Assembly: GCF_009909145.1 (NCBI RefSeq)
Contig: NZ_JAAAPJ010000001.1
Span: forward strand, 992,001 to 1,056,000
DNA length: 64,000 nucleotides
DNA from: Corallococcus silvisoli
GTDB lineage: Bacteria > Myxococcota > Myxococcia > Myxococcales > Myxococcaceae
Direction: 5' to 3'
Shown: positions 1 through 8,910 of the stretch, in pieces
Layout: each line of letters begins with the position of its first letter
How positions within the stretch are numbered: the first letter of the stretch is position 1
Translations under genes and position numbers: made by a program
Notes under the pieces: generated by a model
What the model saw: the letters and a program-made list of their open reading frames with translations, nothing else
Database searches by the model: none
Told to the model about the DNA's origin: nothing

Positions 1-2804
1 CTGGCCCAGCGGTTCGCTTCCACCAGGAGCTGCGACACCCAGAAGAGCGAGCCCTGCAATCCACCGAGGAACTTGGTGCTGATGATCGTCAGACGGGTCT
101 TGCCTGGCACTCGCGAGGCGCCTTGGCCCAGCAGTTCGCTCATGTCGAGCTTCTCTCCCTGGGGGGAGAGCAGGGCCTGGGCATTGAGCCGCAGCGTCGC
201 GAGATCCTGGGCCAGCTTGGTGAAGACCTTGTCATCCAACCCATGGGCCTCCTGAACGAGCGTGATGTCCTGGCCCGCGACGAAGCGCTGGATGAGGTCC
301 AGGGTGATTTCCTTCCCGGAGGGCCGCTGCACCAACAGCCGCAGTGCCTGTGCCAGCAGCGCCTTTGAGGCCCGGTCCCGGGGGCTGTTCTTGTACTCCA
401 TCATGCTGGCGATGGCGTCCGCCGCCTGCTGGATGACCTGATCGCGCTCCTCCGGAGGAAGCTTGTCGAGCCCCCCGGGCACCACCGGAAGCGCGAGCGT
501 CCGTCCGTCCGAACGGCCCGGTGTGAAGAGCGCCACGTCCACGCGCTCCCGCAGCAGCCGCCGGCGTTCCACCATCACCGGGTCGTCCAGCTCCTCCTCC
601 CAGGCCTCTTCCCGCGCGTACGCGGCGAGGTCGCCCTTGCGGTCGACGAGCAGCGCGGGGATGCCTTGAATCACCAGCTGCTCGATGAGGTTCAGCGCCA
701 GGGTCGTCTTGCCACTGCCTGGACCGCCGAGGAACGCGCTGTGCTTCGTCAGTTCGTCTGGATTCACGTAGACGGTGTTGGAGAAGACGCCTTCGGACAC
801 GCCCAGACGCATCTGTCCCTTGGGCGCTTCCACCGTCTTCGGCTTGGACGTGACCGGTCCCGACTGCGCGGGCTTGGGCGGCAGGATGGAGCTCGCAGGA
901 GAGACCTTCCACTCCGTGTCCCCGTCGGAAAGGACGGGCTCGTTCGCGTCGGAGGGCTTGGGGGCGACAACGGGCGCGGGCGGCGTGCCCGGGACTGCGG
1001 TGGGAAGGTTCTTCTCCAGGGAGAGCACATCCGTGATGCCCTGGAGGCGCGTCACGGGGCGCGAAGCGCGGCTCCACCCGAGGAACACCGGCTCCTCATA
1101 CTGCTTGCGGAACGCCTGCAACGCGAGCAGCTCACGCAGGTCACTGGGGCCCACCACCGCCCGCCGTCCTCCTTTGCGCATCAGGGCGGTGGTCTGATCC
1201 TCCACCAACGTGCCCAGGCTGTTCGGGAAGTCGGTGGTGCGGACCAGCACGGGCAGCTTGCCTGCGGCGGTCTTCAGGGCGTTCGCCATCTGGCGGCCCA
1301 GATGCCCGCCACGCGAGGAATGGTTGCAGAGCGTGACGAAGAGCTGCGCGTTGCCCGGCTGCACCGTGACGTCGAGTGACTCCTCGTCGCGAGCCTTCAC
1401 CTTGAAGCGGGTGGCTCCCCCCAGTTCATCCGCGCTGACCTCGATGGCCCAGGCCAGAAGCGAGGCGATCTCCGAGTCCTGCTTGGGCACCTGCTTCTTG
1501 AAGTTGGCCTTGAAGTCCGTCCACGCCTGATCCAGGTCCAGGACCGGTGCGGGGGGCTGCACGGGGGGAGGTTGCGTCGGCGGGTGCTGCCCCTTCTCAG
1601 GCAGCGGAAACACCGCCGGGAGCTTGCCGTCCTGGACGGCCTGCTCGCGGTAGCGATGGCAGGCGTTCAGGATGTCACGCGTCCGCTGGCCGCTGAGCGG
1701 CTCAAAGCCGCTGGCCGGGATGGGGTACGTGGGCTGCGAGGGGTCGAACGCGATGCCCTTCTGCTCATACAGGGACTTCAGTCTCCGGGCGGCGATGTCC
1801 CGCGCGGCCTGCGCGGTGACGTTGATCGCCAACTCCACCGGCTCGGGATTCCGTTCGATGCGGTCCGTCATCGCGCGATTGAGCTTCGTGCGCATGGCGG
1901 TCCAGAAGTCCGTGAGACACACCACCACGATGGCGGACGGGACCTGCCCCGCGAGCGCGACCAGACAGCCCATGGCGCGGCGGAATGAAGGCTCCATCTG
2001 GGGCTTCTGCTCGAAGTCGTTCATGTCCTCCACTTGATCGACACAGAGGACCATGGCCTGTCCGAAGATGCCCATGAGCAGGCCCAGCTGGATGAGCATC
2101 CTGCTGGGGGCCTCGTCGGAAGAGCGCGGCACCAGGTTGCCGATGATGGCCCGGTCCTCGGGCGACATCTCCTCGCAGCGCAGCCACTGGACGATGCGGT
2201 GATGGAAGCGGGCTTCGCGGCGCTGGAGGCAGAGCAGCGCGCGCAGGAGGTTGACGTCGATCTGCCGGAAGTCCGGATCCGAATGCAGATCATCCGCGAC
2301 CGCCCGGATGTTGCCGTGGAGGTCCGCGTCGTCCAGCACGTCCTCTCCCGGGATGTGGGCCGCGAAGATGTTCTTGCAGCGGTCCAGCACGGCCTTCGAC
2401 AGGAGCATCAAGCCCGTCTCTTCGACGTGGCCATGGTCGTACGGCTTCTCCAGGGAGTCGATGAACTCCGACAGGATGTAGCGGTCGTAGTGCGTCACAT
2501 CGACCGTCATCGGCAGGTAGCCGACGTAGCCCTTGTGCTGCTCATGCACGCTGTTGCGGAAGGCCCGCACCAGGTGGGTCTTGCCGCTGCCGGAGTCTCC
2601 CTTCAAGAGGAGGATCTTCCCGGAGTCTGGAGCTGGCAGCTGGGTCGCGCGCTTCAAGAGCTTCTCGAACGCCGCGCGCGCCGGAGCGTTGAGCGAGGGC
2701 ACGTCGAACGGGTCACGCTTCCACAGGGTCTGGCCCTGCTGGACGCTGTTGAAGATCTCGTGACCCTCGGAGAGGAACGCTTCGAGACGGGCGTCTTTGG
2801 CCAT
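1..2804 (-). CDS. Large ATPase with AAA+-like and HerA/FtsK-like P-loops (3' end beyond left edge)
   Basis: Open from ATG at 2804 to the left edge with no stop, so about 934 residues are visible and the C terminus is missing. There are two nucleotide-binding sites. GDSGSGKTH at residues 69-77 resembles AAA+/DnaA-like P-loops. GGPGSGKTT near residue 693 is followed by DRKGD near 721, the Walker A plus D-x-K-G-D arrangement of HerA/VirB4/FtsK-family ATPases. A Pro-rich linker near residues 405-425 separates the halves. The start is supported by GGAG seven bases upstream. It is the third gene of an operon, 23 bp after the winged-helix-like gene. Family knowledge suggests a DNA-translocating or DNA-remodelling motor. 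That it works with the nuclease two genes upstream is inference from order and spacing. I do not recognise a named homologue. Confidence 0.85.
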   Translation of the reverse strand, partial: MAKDARLEAFLSEGHEIFNSVQQGQTLWKRDPFDVPSLNAPARAAFEKLLKRATQLPAPDSGKILLLKGDSGSGKTHLVRAFRNSVHEQHKGYVGYLPMTVDVTHYDRYILSEFIDSLEKPYDHGHVEETGLMLLSKAVLDRCKNIFAAHIPGEDVLDDADLHGNIRAVADDLHSDPDFRQIDVNLLRALLCLQRREARFHHRIVQWLRCEEMSPEDRAIIGNLVPRSSDEAPSRMLIQLGLLMGIFGQAMVLCVDQVEDMNDFEQKPQMEPSFRRAMGCLVALAGQVPSAIVVVCLTDFWTAMRTKLNRAMTDRIERNPEPVELAINVTAQAARDIAARRLKSLYEQKGIAFDPSQPTYPIPASGFEPLSGQRTRDILNACHRYREQAVQDGKLPAVFPLPEKGQHPPTQPPPVQPPAPVLDLDQAWTDFKANFKKQVPKQDSEIASLLAWAIEVSADELGGATRFKVKARDEESLDVTVQPGNAQLFVTLCNHSSRGGHLGRQMANALKTAAGKLPVLVRTTDFPNSLGTLVEDQTTALMRKGGRRAVVGPSDLRELLALQAFRKQYEEPVFLGWSRASRPVTRLQGITDVLSLEKNLPTAVPGTPPAPVVAPKPSDANEPVLSDGDTEWKVSPASSILPPKPAQSGPVTSKPKTVEAPKGQMRLGVSEGVFSNTVYVNPDELTKHSAFLGGPGSGKTTLALNLIEQLVIQGIPALLVDRKGDLAAYAREEAWEEELDDPVMVERRRLLRERVDVALFTPGRSDGRTLALPVVPGGLDKLPPEERDQVIQQAADAIASMMEYKNSPRDRASKALLAQALRLLVQRPSGKEITLDLIQRFVAGQDITLVQEAHGLDDKVFTKLAQDLATLRLNAQALLSPQGEKLDMSELLGQGASRVPGKTRLTIISTKFLGGLQGSLFWVSQLLVEANRWA

Positions 2805-2827
2805 GGGGGAGCTCCAGAGGGTTCAGG

Positions 2828-3844
2828 CTAGAGGACGACGAAATGGAAGCTGGCGCCGTACGAGCGCACTTCGGACTCGGCTACGTCCCGGGGATCCATC
2901 ACGGCCAGGAGATCCGCCCGGCCCAACGAGAGGTGATGCGCGCGGTTGGCTTCAATCAATGCCGCGTCGAACGCCGCGCGGCTGGCCCACTCGGGCTGCA
3001 AGGCCCTCCACACATGGGAGATGAAGACCTTGTTGTCGCCGAACCGGCCCGTGGACGAGGTCCGGGCCACGTCCAGGACGCGCTTGGCGAAGGACGCCGC
3101 ATCCGTGGGCAGGGATTCGCTCCGAGCCTCCTTGCGCAGGGGCTTCGGGGACTCCTTCGGTGGTGTCTTCTCTCCTTCCTTCAACACCCACTCGCGCAGG
3201 GCCGCCAGCCGCACCACCTCCGCATCCACCCGGGATGCGCCCACGGCTCGGGCGGCCAGCTGCTCCAGGCCCCGCTTCGGATGGCTGACCTGCTGACCCA
3301 GGAGCTTGCCCAGCAGGTGCGCCTTCAACGCGGCGAGGGTGAGCTTCTCCTCCGTCTCCACGCCCAGCTCCCGCCACAGCAGCCGGTCCTCGACCTGCGT
3401 CAGTGTCGGTGTCTCCGGCCCCGGGACCTGGTGCGCCCGCTTGAGCAGCAGCGCCCGCACGCCGTCCGCGTCCGCCAGCCGTCCCAGCGCCGCCTTGGAG
3501 TTCGGCAGGCCCAAGCTTTTCGCCAGCAGGTGCTGCTGCTTCACCCGCTTCCACGTCAGCCCCTTGGGTGAATCCACCCGCAGGAACTTCAGCGCGCGCT
3601 GGCGCCCCGGGCCCGTCAGCGCCAGGGCCGCGCGGCCTCGTGGCTCCACGAGCTTGCCGTCCAGCAAACCGGCCAGCAGCGAGTCGAACCGCTCGCTCCA
3701 CTCACCACGGCTCCAGCGGTGCTCCACGAAAGCATGCAGCGTCTTCGCCAGCGCGGCGCGCGTCCCCGGGCTCTTCTCCGTCCGCGTCGCGAGCCAGGCC
3801 AGGGCCAGTCCCTGGAGTCGGGTGTCAGGGGTCTCGGTATCCAT
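2828..3844 (-). CDS. Hypothetical protein with C-terminal winged-helix-like domain
   Basis: 338 residues from ATG 3844, one base after the stop of the upstream nuclease-like gene (TGA-C-ATG), so translation is probably coupled. An ATG 14 codons further upstream is possible but would overlap that gene. The first 250 residues are charged, helical-looking and unrecognised, ending in a Lys/Pro/Glu-rich linker. The last ~80 residues contain the pattern KVFISHVW, LSLGRADLL, MDPRDV and FHFV, which resembles a compact winged-helix DNA- or protein-binding module. This is pattern recognition, not a search. Sandwiched between a nuclease and a two-P-loop ATPase, it may be a recognition or adaptor subunit (inference). 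The function is unknown. Confidence 0.8.
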   Translation of the reverse strand: MDTETPDTRLQGLALAWLATRTEKSPGTRAALAKTLHAFVEHRWSRGEWSERFDSLLAGLLDGKLVEPRGRAALALTGPGRQRALKFLRVDSPKGLTWKRVKQQHLLAKSLGLPNSKAALGRLADADGVRALLLKRAHQVPGPETPTLTQVEDRLLWRELGVETEEKLTLAALKAHLLGKLLGQQVSHPKRGLEQLAARAVGASRVDAEVVRLAALREWVLKEGEKTPPKESPKPLRKEARSESLPTDAASFAKRVLDVARTSSTGRFGDNKVFISHVWRALQPEWASRAAFDAALIEANRAHHLSLGRADLLAVMDPRDVAESEVRSYGASFHFVVL

Positions 3845-3845
3845 G

Positions 3846-5042
3846 TCAGGGCGTCCTTCCGGCAAGCTCTCGCCTGCGGGCTTCAATCAACGTGTCGAGG
3901 GTGTGGAGGATGTGCTCCAGCCGAGACAGCACGTCCGTCGCGAGCAGCCGGTAGACCCAGTAGCCCGCGCGCTGCAGGTCCAGGTCCTTGCGCCGGTCGC
4001 GGCGGAACCGCTCCGGGTCCTGGAAGTGGAAGTAGCCGTCGATCTCCACCGCGATGCGCAGCTCGCGGCTCAGGAGGTCCACCTCCCAGGAGCGCTTGTC
4101 TCCGGCGTCAAGCCGGGCGTTCAGCGCGAAGAGGCCCGCCGTGGTCGCGTGCTCCTCCAGCCGGTCGCGCAGGTACGCCTCCGCCTTGCTCCGGGCCCGG
4201 TCCGCGGAGGACTCCCCCGCGCCCGTGAGCACGTCCAGCGCGACCTCCGCCGCGCGGGCCCGCTGGGCCTCCGGTGCCCCCGCCTGCTCCATCTTCCGGA
4301 GCGCTTCCACCGCCCCTCGCGCCCCGGACGCCGCCTCCGGCACCTCCAGCCGGCCCTCGCGCACCAGCGCCTTCAGCTGCGTCTCCGGCCCCGCGAGGAA
4401 CGCCTCCAGCGCCTCGGTGGACACGACGCACGCCACCGCGAGCGCGGGCACCGCGTTGCTCAACACGCGCGCCACCTGGAGCCCCCGGAGCGACGGCGCC
4501 ACCCCCGCGGGCACTCGCACCACCGGCGCGTTTCCCGGGGGCACCAGCGCATGCAAGGCCTTCAACCCCGTGGCCACGTTCTTCGCCAGCGCCGCGCGCA
4601 CCGCTTCCGGCAGCGCCCCCGGCGCCGTGGCCTCCCGCTCAATGACAAGCGTCCGGCACAGCGCCCACGTCGCCTCTGGCAACATCGCGGGAGGTGGCAG
4701 CGCGTCCAGCAGCACGCGCCTCTCGTGGGCTGTCTTTCCAGCGAACGTCGGCGTGCGCCGAGGGGCCGACGCCGTCAGGCTGAACGTCGCCAGCGCCTCC
4801 GCGTCCGCTCCCAGGTCCCGGGCCGCCGCCAGCGCCTGGGCCCAGCCCAGCGCCGCGGTGTGCGGATCCTCCCCGGAAACCTCCACCACTGTCTGGCCAT
4901 GCCGCGCGGCCCACTGGTTCCAGAGGGCGCTCCCCGGCTCCACCGGCCCTTCCAACACACTCAGGGTCGCGATGCCTTCCGTCCGGCGCCGGGCCTGACG
5001 GTCCAACGCATCCAGCAGCGCGACCTCTCCCTCCCGTGCCAA
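3846..5042 (-). CDS. Protein with C-terminal DUF559/VSR-like endonuclease domain
   Basis: 398 residues if started at TTG 5042, the only early start in frame; the real start may lie a few codons inside. The N-terminal ~300 residues are Ala-rich and unrecognised. Residues ~320-371 carry the DUF559/very-short-patch-repair endonuclease signature: WEVDLLSRELRIAVEIDGYFH, then PERFRRDRRKDLDLQRAGY and VYRLLATDVL. The Glu-Asp and Glu-x-Asp residues fit a PD-(D/E)XK-type metal site. First gene of the operon with the adaptor-like and ATPase genes. DUF559 domains are common in restriction and mobile-element contexts, so DNA cleavage is a reasonable expectation but is not shown. The catalytic core looks intact. 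Confidence 0.82.
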   Translation of the reverse strand: MAREGEVALLDALDRQARRRTEGIATLSVLEGPVEPGSALWNQWAARHGQTVVEVSGEDPHTAALGWAQALAAARDLGADAEALATFSLTASAPRRTPTFAGKTAHERRVLLDALPPPAMLPEATWALCRTLVIEREATAPGALPEAVRAALAKNVATGLKALHALVPPGNAPVVRVPAGVAPSLRGLQVARVLSNAVPALAVACVVSTEALEAFLAGPETQLKALVREGRLEVPEAASGARGAVEALRKMEQAGAPEAQRARAAEVALDVLTGAGESSADRARSKAEAYLRDRLEEHATTAGLFALNARLDAGDKRSWEVDLLSRELRIAVEIDGYFHFQDPERFRRDRRKDLDLQRAGYWVYRLLATDVLSRLEHILHTLDTLIEARRRELAGRTP

Positions 5043-5179
5043 GCCCTACCCCCCGGGAGTGGTATGGCTTCACCGCCCCTCGTGAGCAAAAGCCTGCTCC
5101 CATGGGTCGGGTGCTGACAAGACCCCCAAAAGAGGTATGGCGTTTGGGAGGGAATGGACCCGGGTGGGTCTGAAAGGCT

Positions 5180-6415
5180 TTACCGCCCCGCGTCCTCCAG
5201 CGACTCCCGACTCAGCAGCACCCCCAGCCCCGCCGCCGCGAGCGCCGACACCATGCCCGTCAGGAAGGGGGCCTGGGTGCTCCAGGACGCATACATCCAG
5301 CCGCTCGCGACAGGGCCCACCGTGCGGGCCAGCCCCCCGCACGACTGCGCCAGACCCAGCACGGCGCCCTGCTGCGCCGGGGTGGCGACCTGCGAGGCCA
5401 GGCTCGAAATCAGCGGCTGCAGGAAGCCCATCCCCGCGCCCACCAGCACCACGGAGGCCATCATGGGAATCGCCTGCTGCGACACCGCGAGCCCCACCAT
5501 GCCGCCCGCCAGGATGAGCGCCCCGGTGATGAGCAGCCGGAACTCGCCCACGGCGCGCGCCAGCGGACCAATCAGTCCCCCCTGGATGATGAGCCCCAGT
5601 CCGCCCACCACCGCGAACGTGTAGCCCACTTCCTTGGAACCCCAGCCCAGCCGCGCCTGCACCAGCAGCGCGAACGCCACCTGGAGCGTGGTCATGGCCA
5701 GGAACACCGCGAAGAACAACCCCAGCACCATCCCCAAGGCCTTGCGCCGGGGCGAGTCCTGCAACGCGGACCAGCGCGTCTGGGCCTTCGCCGCCACGCG
5801 CAGCTCCGCCGGGTGCGTCTCCGGCATGGCCACCAGCGCGCCCGCGAAGCCCACCAGCGCCAACCCTCCGGCCAGCAGCGGCGGCACCCACGCGCCCAGG
5901 CCGGAGAACAGCCCGCCCAGCGTGGGCCCCAACACCATGCCCAGCCCGATGCCCGCGCCAATGCGGCCCATCGCCTTGGCGCGCGTCTGCTTCGTCGTCA
6001 CGTCCGCGAGCGCCGCCTGACACGCGGCGATGTTGCCGGACGTCGCCCCCGCCAGGATGCGCGAGGCGAACAGCAAGGGCAGCATCCGTTCGAAGCTGGC
6101 CAGCGCGAACAACCCCATGGCCACCGCGTTCGCCAGCAGGCTCAGCAGGATGACCGCCCGCCGCCCATGCCGGTCCGAGTACCGCCCGAGCAGCGGCGTC
6201 GCCAGCAGCTGCGTGAGGCTGAAGCACCCCAGCAGGATGCCCACCGTGCGCGCCGAGCCGCCCATGGACTGCACGTAGAAGGGCAGCATCGGGATGACGA
6301 TGCCGAAGCCCACCAGGTCCAGGAACACGGTGAGGAACACCACCGCTTCCACCCGGCGCACGAGGCCGGGCGTGGCCTGGGCGGCCGCGCCCACGCTCGC
6401 GGTCTCAGCCGCCAT
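5180..6415 (-). CDS. MFS transporter, TetA/multidrug-efflux-like
   Basis: 411 residues with the hydrophobic periodicity of a 12-helix major facilitator. Helix 1 carries FLDLVGFGIVIPMLPFY, and the loop-2 signature GRYSDRHGRR sits at residues 77-86, both typical of the TetA-like drug:H+ antiporter branch. It begins 11 bp inside the end of the SDR gene, so it is the last gene of an acyltransferase-SDR-MFS operon. Substrate cannot be read from sequence; the operon context suggests export of a lipid-like or small metabolite, or drug efflux. After its stop there are 137 bp to the next operon. Confidence 0.9.
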   Translation of the reverse strand: MAAETASVGAAAQATPGLVRRVEAVVFLTVFLDLVGFGIVIPMLPFYVQSMGGSARTVGILLGCFSLTQLLATPLLGRYSDRHGRRAVILLSLLANAVAMGLFALASFERMLPLLFASRILAGATSGNIAACQAALADVTTKQTRAKAMGRIGAGIGLGMVLGPTLGGLFSGLGAWVPPLLAGGLALVGFAGALVAMPETHPAELRVAAKAQTRWSALQDSPRRKALGMVLGLFFAVFLAMTTLQVAFALLVQARLGWGSKEVGYTFAVVGGLGLIIQGGLIGPLARAVGEFRLLITGALILAGGMVGLAVSQQAIPMMASVVLVGAGMGFLQPLISSLASQVATPAQQGAVLGLAQSCGGLARTVGPVASGWMYASWSTQAPFLTGMVSALAAAGLGVLLSRESLEDAGR

Positions 6416-7346
6416 GGCCCGCCCGGTCCACCGGCAGCGCGTCCGCGTACGCGCGCAGGATGCGGCCCTCGTCGTAGGTGGCCTGGAAGCCCGTGGCCTC
6501 CAGGAAGCGCTTGTTGTCCACCACGATGGGGTAGCGCAGGTGGTCCGTCGCGCCCACCGACAGCCGGGGGAAGCCCGCCCGCCCCATCAGCACCGAGAGG
6601 AGCGCCGACGGCAGCGGCACCGGCGTGCGGCCCGTGCCCTTGATGATGACCGACAGCGGCACGGGCGGCGGCCCCGCGACGTTGAAGATGCCGCGCACCT
6701 TCTTCTCCAGCGCCAGCTGCAGCGCCGTCACCACGTCCTCCTCCTGGAGCATGTGGAAGAGCGGGTCGTAGCCCAGCACCATCGGCACGCGCTTGCCGCG
6801 CAGCAGGTTCGCGAGCGTGCCCGTGCCCGGCGTGCCCAGCGTGTACACGAGCCGCAGCACCGCGGTGGTGACGTCCGGCATGCGCCACAGCGCCGTCGCC
6901 GCGTACAGGTCCGCGGCCACCAGGTCCGCCAGCTCCGGGATGGCCTCCAGCGCGCGCGGCGGCTCGTCCTCGGAGTGGTACAGCGGCGAGTCCGGCGCCG
7001 CCCCGTAGAACGTGTGCCGGCCCACGAAGAGCACCTGCTTCACGCCGTGCGTCGCGCAGTGGTCGAACAGCGCCTTGGTGCCGTCCAGGTTGATGCGGCC
7101 CCGCTCGCCGCCCGGCACGGTGAACGCCGTCACCGTGGCCATGTGCACCACCGCCTCCGGCTTCCAGCGGCGGAAGACGTCCTCCGCGGCGCGCTTGCGC
7201 ACGTCCACCGGGTGGACCTCGATGCCCTTCGGCGCGTCCCGCCACGGGCGGATGTCGATGCCCGCGACCTGATGGCCGCTGTCGCGCAGGCGCAGGGCCA
7301 GCCTCCGCGCGATGCCTCCGGAGATGCCTGGAATCAACACCCTCAT
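6405..7346 (-). CDS. NAD-dependent epimerase/dehydratase-like SDR
   Basis: 313 residues from ATG 7346; the start overlaps the acyltransferase stop as ATGA. The Rossmann motif GISGGIA lies at residues 7-13 and the extended-SDR region includes FVGRHTFYGAAPDSP. The usual catalytic YxxxK is not evident: the corresponding helix reads LYAATALWR, with Tyr but no Lys four residues later. The enzyme may therefore be a reductase with altered chemistry or an NAD(P)-binding non-catalytic member. Middle gene of the operon with a PlsC-type acyltransferase and an MFS exporter. A role in modifying a sugar- or lipid-linked substrate is inference. Confidence 0.88.
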   Translation of the reverse strand: MRVLIPGISGGIARRLALRLRDSGHQVAGIDIRPWRDAPKGIEVHPVDVRKRAAEDVFRRWKPEAVVHMATVTAFTVPGGERGRINLDGTKALFDHCATHGVKQVLFVGRHTFYGAAPDSPLYHSEDEPPRALEAIPELADLVAADLYAATALWRMPDVTTAVLRLVYTLGTPGTGTLANLLRGKRVPMVLGYDPLFHMLQEEDVVTALQLALEKKVRGIFNVAGPPPVPLSVIIKGTGRTPVPLPSALLSVLMGRAGFPRLSVGATDHLRYPIVVDNKRFLEATGFQATYDEGRILRAYADALPVDRAGHGG

Positions 7347-8161
7347 GGCAACAGCCTCCGGGTCCGGCGCAGGTGGCGCTCGGCGCGGTTGTCCTCGATG
7401 AGCCGCTGGATGCTGGCCTTCACTTGATCCACATAGCCCTGGATGACGTGGTCCTCCTCGTCGCCCGTGCCCTCGAAGACGAGCGGCGGGCCGTAGTGGA
7501 TCTCCAGCCCCACCGGCAGCGGCAGCGGCAGCAGGTACGGCGTCAGCGGGACGTACGGGACGCCCAGCAGCTTGCCCAGCGCGTACGCGTTGGTCACGGT
7601 GGGGATGGCCGCGCCGCCGCCCAGGAACGCGAAGGGGATGATGGGCGAGCGCGTCTGGAGCGCCAGCCGGATGAAGCCCGTGCCGAAGTCCACCAGCGAA
7701 TAGCGCTCCGTGTAGAGCTTCGCGGTGCCCCGGGCGCCCTCCGGGAAGATCATCAGCAGCCGGTCGTCCTCCAGCAGGCGCACGGCGTGCTCGGGCAGGC
7801 CGGTGAACTGGCCGGTGCGGCTGGCCCACAGCGAGGCCACCGGGAACTTGTGGATGAAGCGCTCCAACATGCCCTGCGCCAGCCGGGGCGGGTCCATCTC
7901 CAGCAGGGTGGAGGTGAGCACCATCATCCCGTCCACGGCGACGCCGCCGGAGTGGTTGCCCACCAGCATGCCCCGGCCCGTCTTCGGGATGTGTTGCACG
8001 CCCGTGCAGCGCACCCGGAAGTAGTTCCGGTAGAGGAAGGCGAAGAACTCCAGCGCCAGCTTCAGGTGCTTCTTGGAGATGCCGTACGGGTCGACACCGT
8101 ATTCGTTGAAGGGCAGCTGCAACCGCTCCACCCGCTCTGACAGTGACTCGCTCTGGGGCAC
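7343..8161 (-). CDS. Lysophospholipid-acyltransferase (PlsC-like) family protein
   Basis: 272 residues from a GTG at 8161; no convincing Shine-Dalgarno was seen, and an upstream ATG would add about 20 non-conserved residues. Acyltransferase block I appears as NHSGGVAVDG (His 70, Asp 77) and block III as FPEGARGT near residues 139-146. The H-x6-D spacing is that of the diacylglycerol acyltransferase-like branch rather than the classical HX4D of PlsC. Likely a peripheral membrane enzyme transferring acyl groups to a lipid acceptor. First gene of a three-gene operon, coupled by ATGA to the SDR gene. Divergent from the hypothetical gene at 8271. Confidence 0.87.
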   Translation of the reverse strand: MPQSESLSERVERLQLPFNEYGVDPYGISKKHLKLALEFFAFLYRNYFRVRCTGVQHIPKTGRGMLVGNHSGGVAVDGMMVLTSTLLEMDPPRLAQGMLERFIHKFPVASLWASRTGQFTGLPEHAVRLLEDDRLLMIFPEGARGTAKLYTERYSLVDFGTGFIRLALQTRSPIIPFAFLGGGAAIPTVTNAYALGKLLGVPYVPLTPYLLPLPLPVGLEIHYGPPLVFEGTGDEEDHVIQGYVDQVKASIQRLIEDNRAERHLRRTRRLLP

Positions 8162-8270
8162 GGGCGCACCGTAGCACCGCGCGTGCGCTTTGCACGGGGG
8201 GCCCGCGTCCCCCATTGTTCGGCCGGTGGGCGCCCGGATGGGATGGGGCCCTTCGGACGAGGCAGGCGCG

Positions 8271-8906
8271 ATGGCGGTGCAGTCGTGGACGGGAATGCTG
8301 GAGGGGGTGCTCGCCTGGGCGAAGGCGCTCCCAGAGGGGCTGTCCGCCCAGGTCGCGGTGGACGTGTCCGGACGGCGGGTGCGGCTGGCGCACACGCGGG
8401 TGGAGGCGCTGTCGCGCGGCGTCCTGCGCAACGTGAAGGGGCTGGAGCTGCGCTCCTGGGGCACCACTCCCACCGTGTATGACCTGCGCCTCGACGTGCG
8501 GGGCTGGAAGCTGCGGGTGGAGACCACCCCCCAGCGCGTGGAGCTGGCCCTGGGGCGCTACACGCTGTGGCTGTCCACGCCGGGGCGGGTGGAGCTGGAG
8601 GAGTCGCCCGGCGCGTCGTCGCTGCTGATGGGGGCGCTGCGCACGGGCGCCGGCAGGGCCGCGCTCAAGGCGCTGGCCCAGAAGCTGTTGCCGCCGACGC
8701 TGGCCTGGGATGGGCAGGTGCTCCGGGTGGAGGGCCGGCTGCCGAAGGAGGGGGCGCTGGCGGCCCGCCTCTTCGAAGCCTCCGCCCTGCGGATGCGCGC
8801 GGAGCACGCGCCCGAGGGGCTGTGGCTGTCCGCGGACGAGTGGCCGGGGCTGCTGGACCTGCTCCAGGCCGCGCTGGGCCCGGACTCGAAGGCGCCGCCC
8901 GCGTGA
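8271..8906 (+). CDS. Hypothetical protein
   Basis: 211 residues from ATG 8271. No family recognised. The protein has no signal peptide or membrane helix and is rich in alternating beta-like stretches (VYDLRLDVRGWKLRVE, LWLSTPGRVELEE), then an Ala/Leu-rich helix, suggesting a beta-structured soluble protein. It is divergent from the acyltransferase operon and ends 5 bp before the convergent VOC gene. Coding is supported by the strong GC third-position bias and by the fit between neighbours. Confidence 0.7.
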   Translation: MAVQSWTGMLEGVLAWAKALPEGLSAQVAVDVSGRRVRLAHTRVEALSRGVLRNVKGLELRSWGTTPTVYDLRLDVRGWKLRVETTPQRVELALGRYTLWLSTPGRVELEESPGASSLLMGALRTGAGRAALKALAQKLLPPTLAWDGQVLRVEGRLPKEGALAARLFEASALRMRAEHAPEGLWLSADEWPGLLDLLQAALGPDSKAPPA

Positions 8907-8910
8907 GCTT

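Noticed and set aside
5050..5190. Short repeated GGCTT-ACCGCCCC on both sides of the gap between the nuclease operon and the MFS gene, as possible attachment sites
   Set aside because: Only ~13 bases with a mismatch, no integrase or tRNA nearby; probably coincidence in GC-rich DNA.
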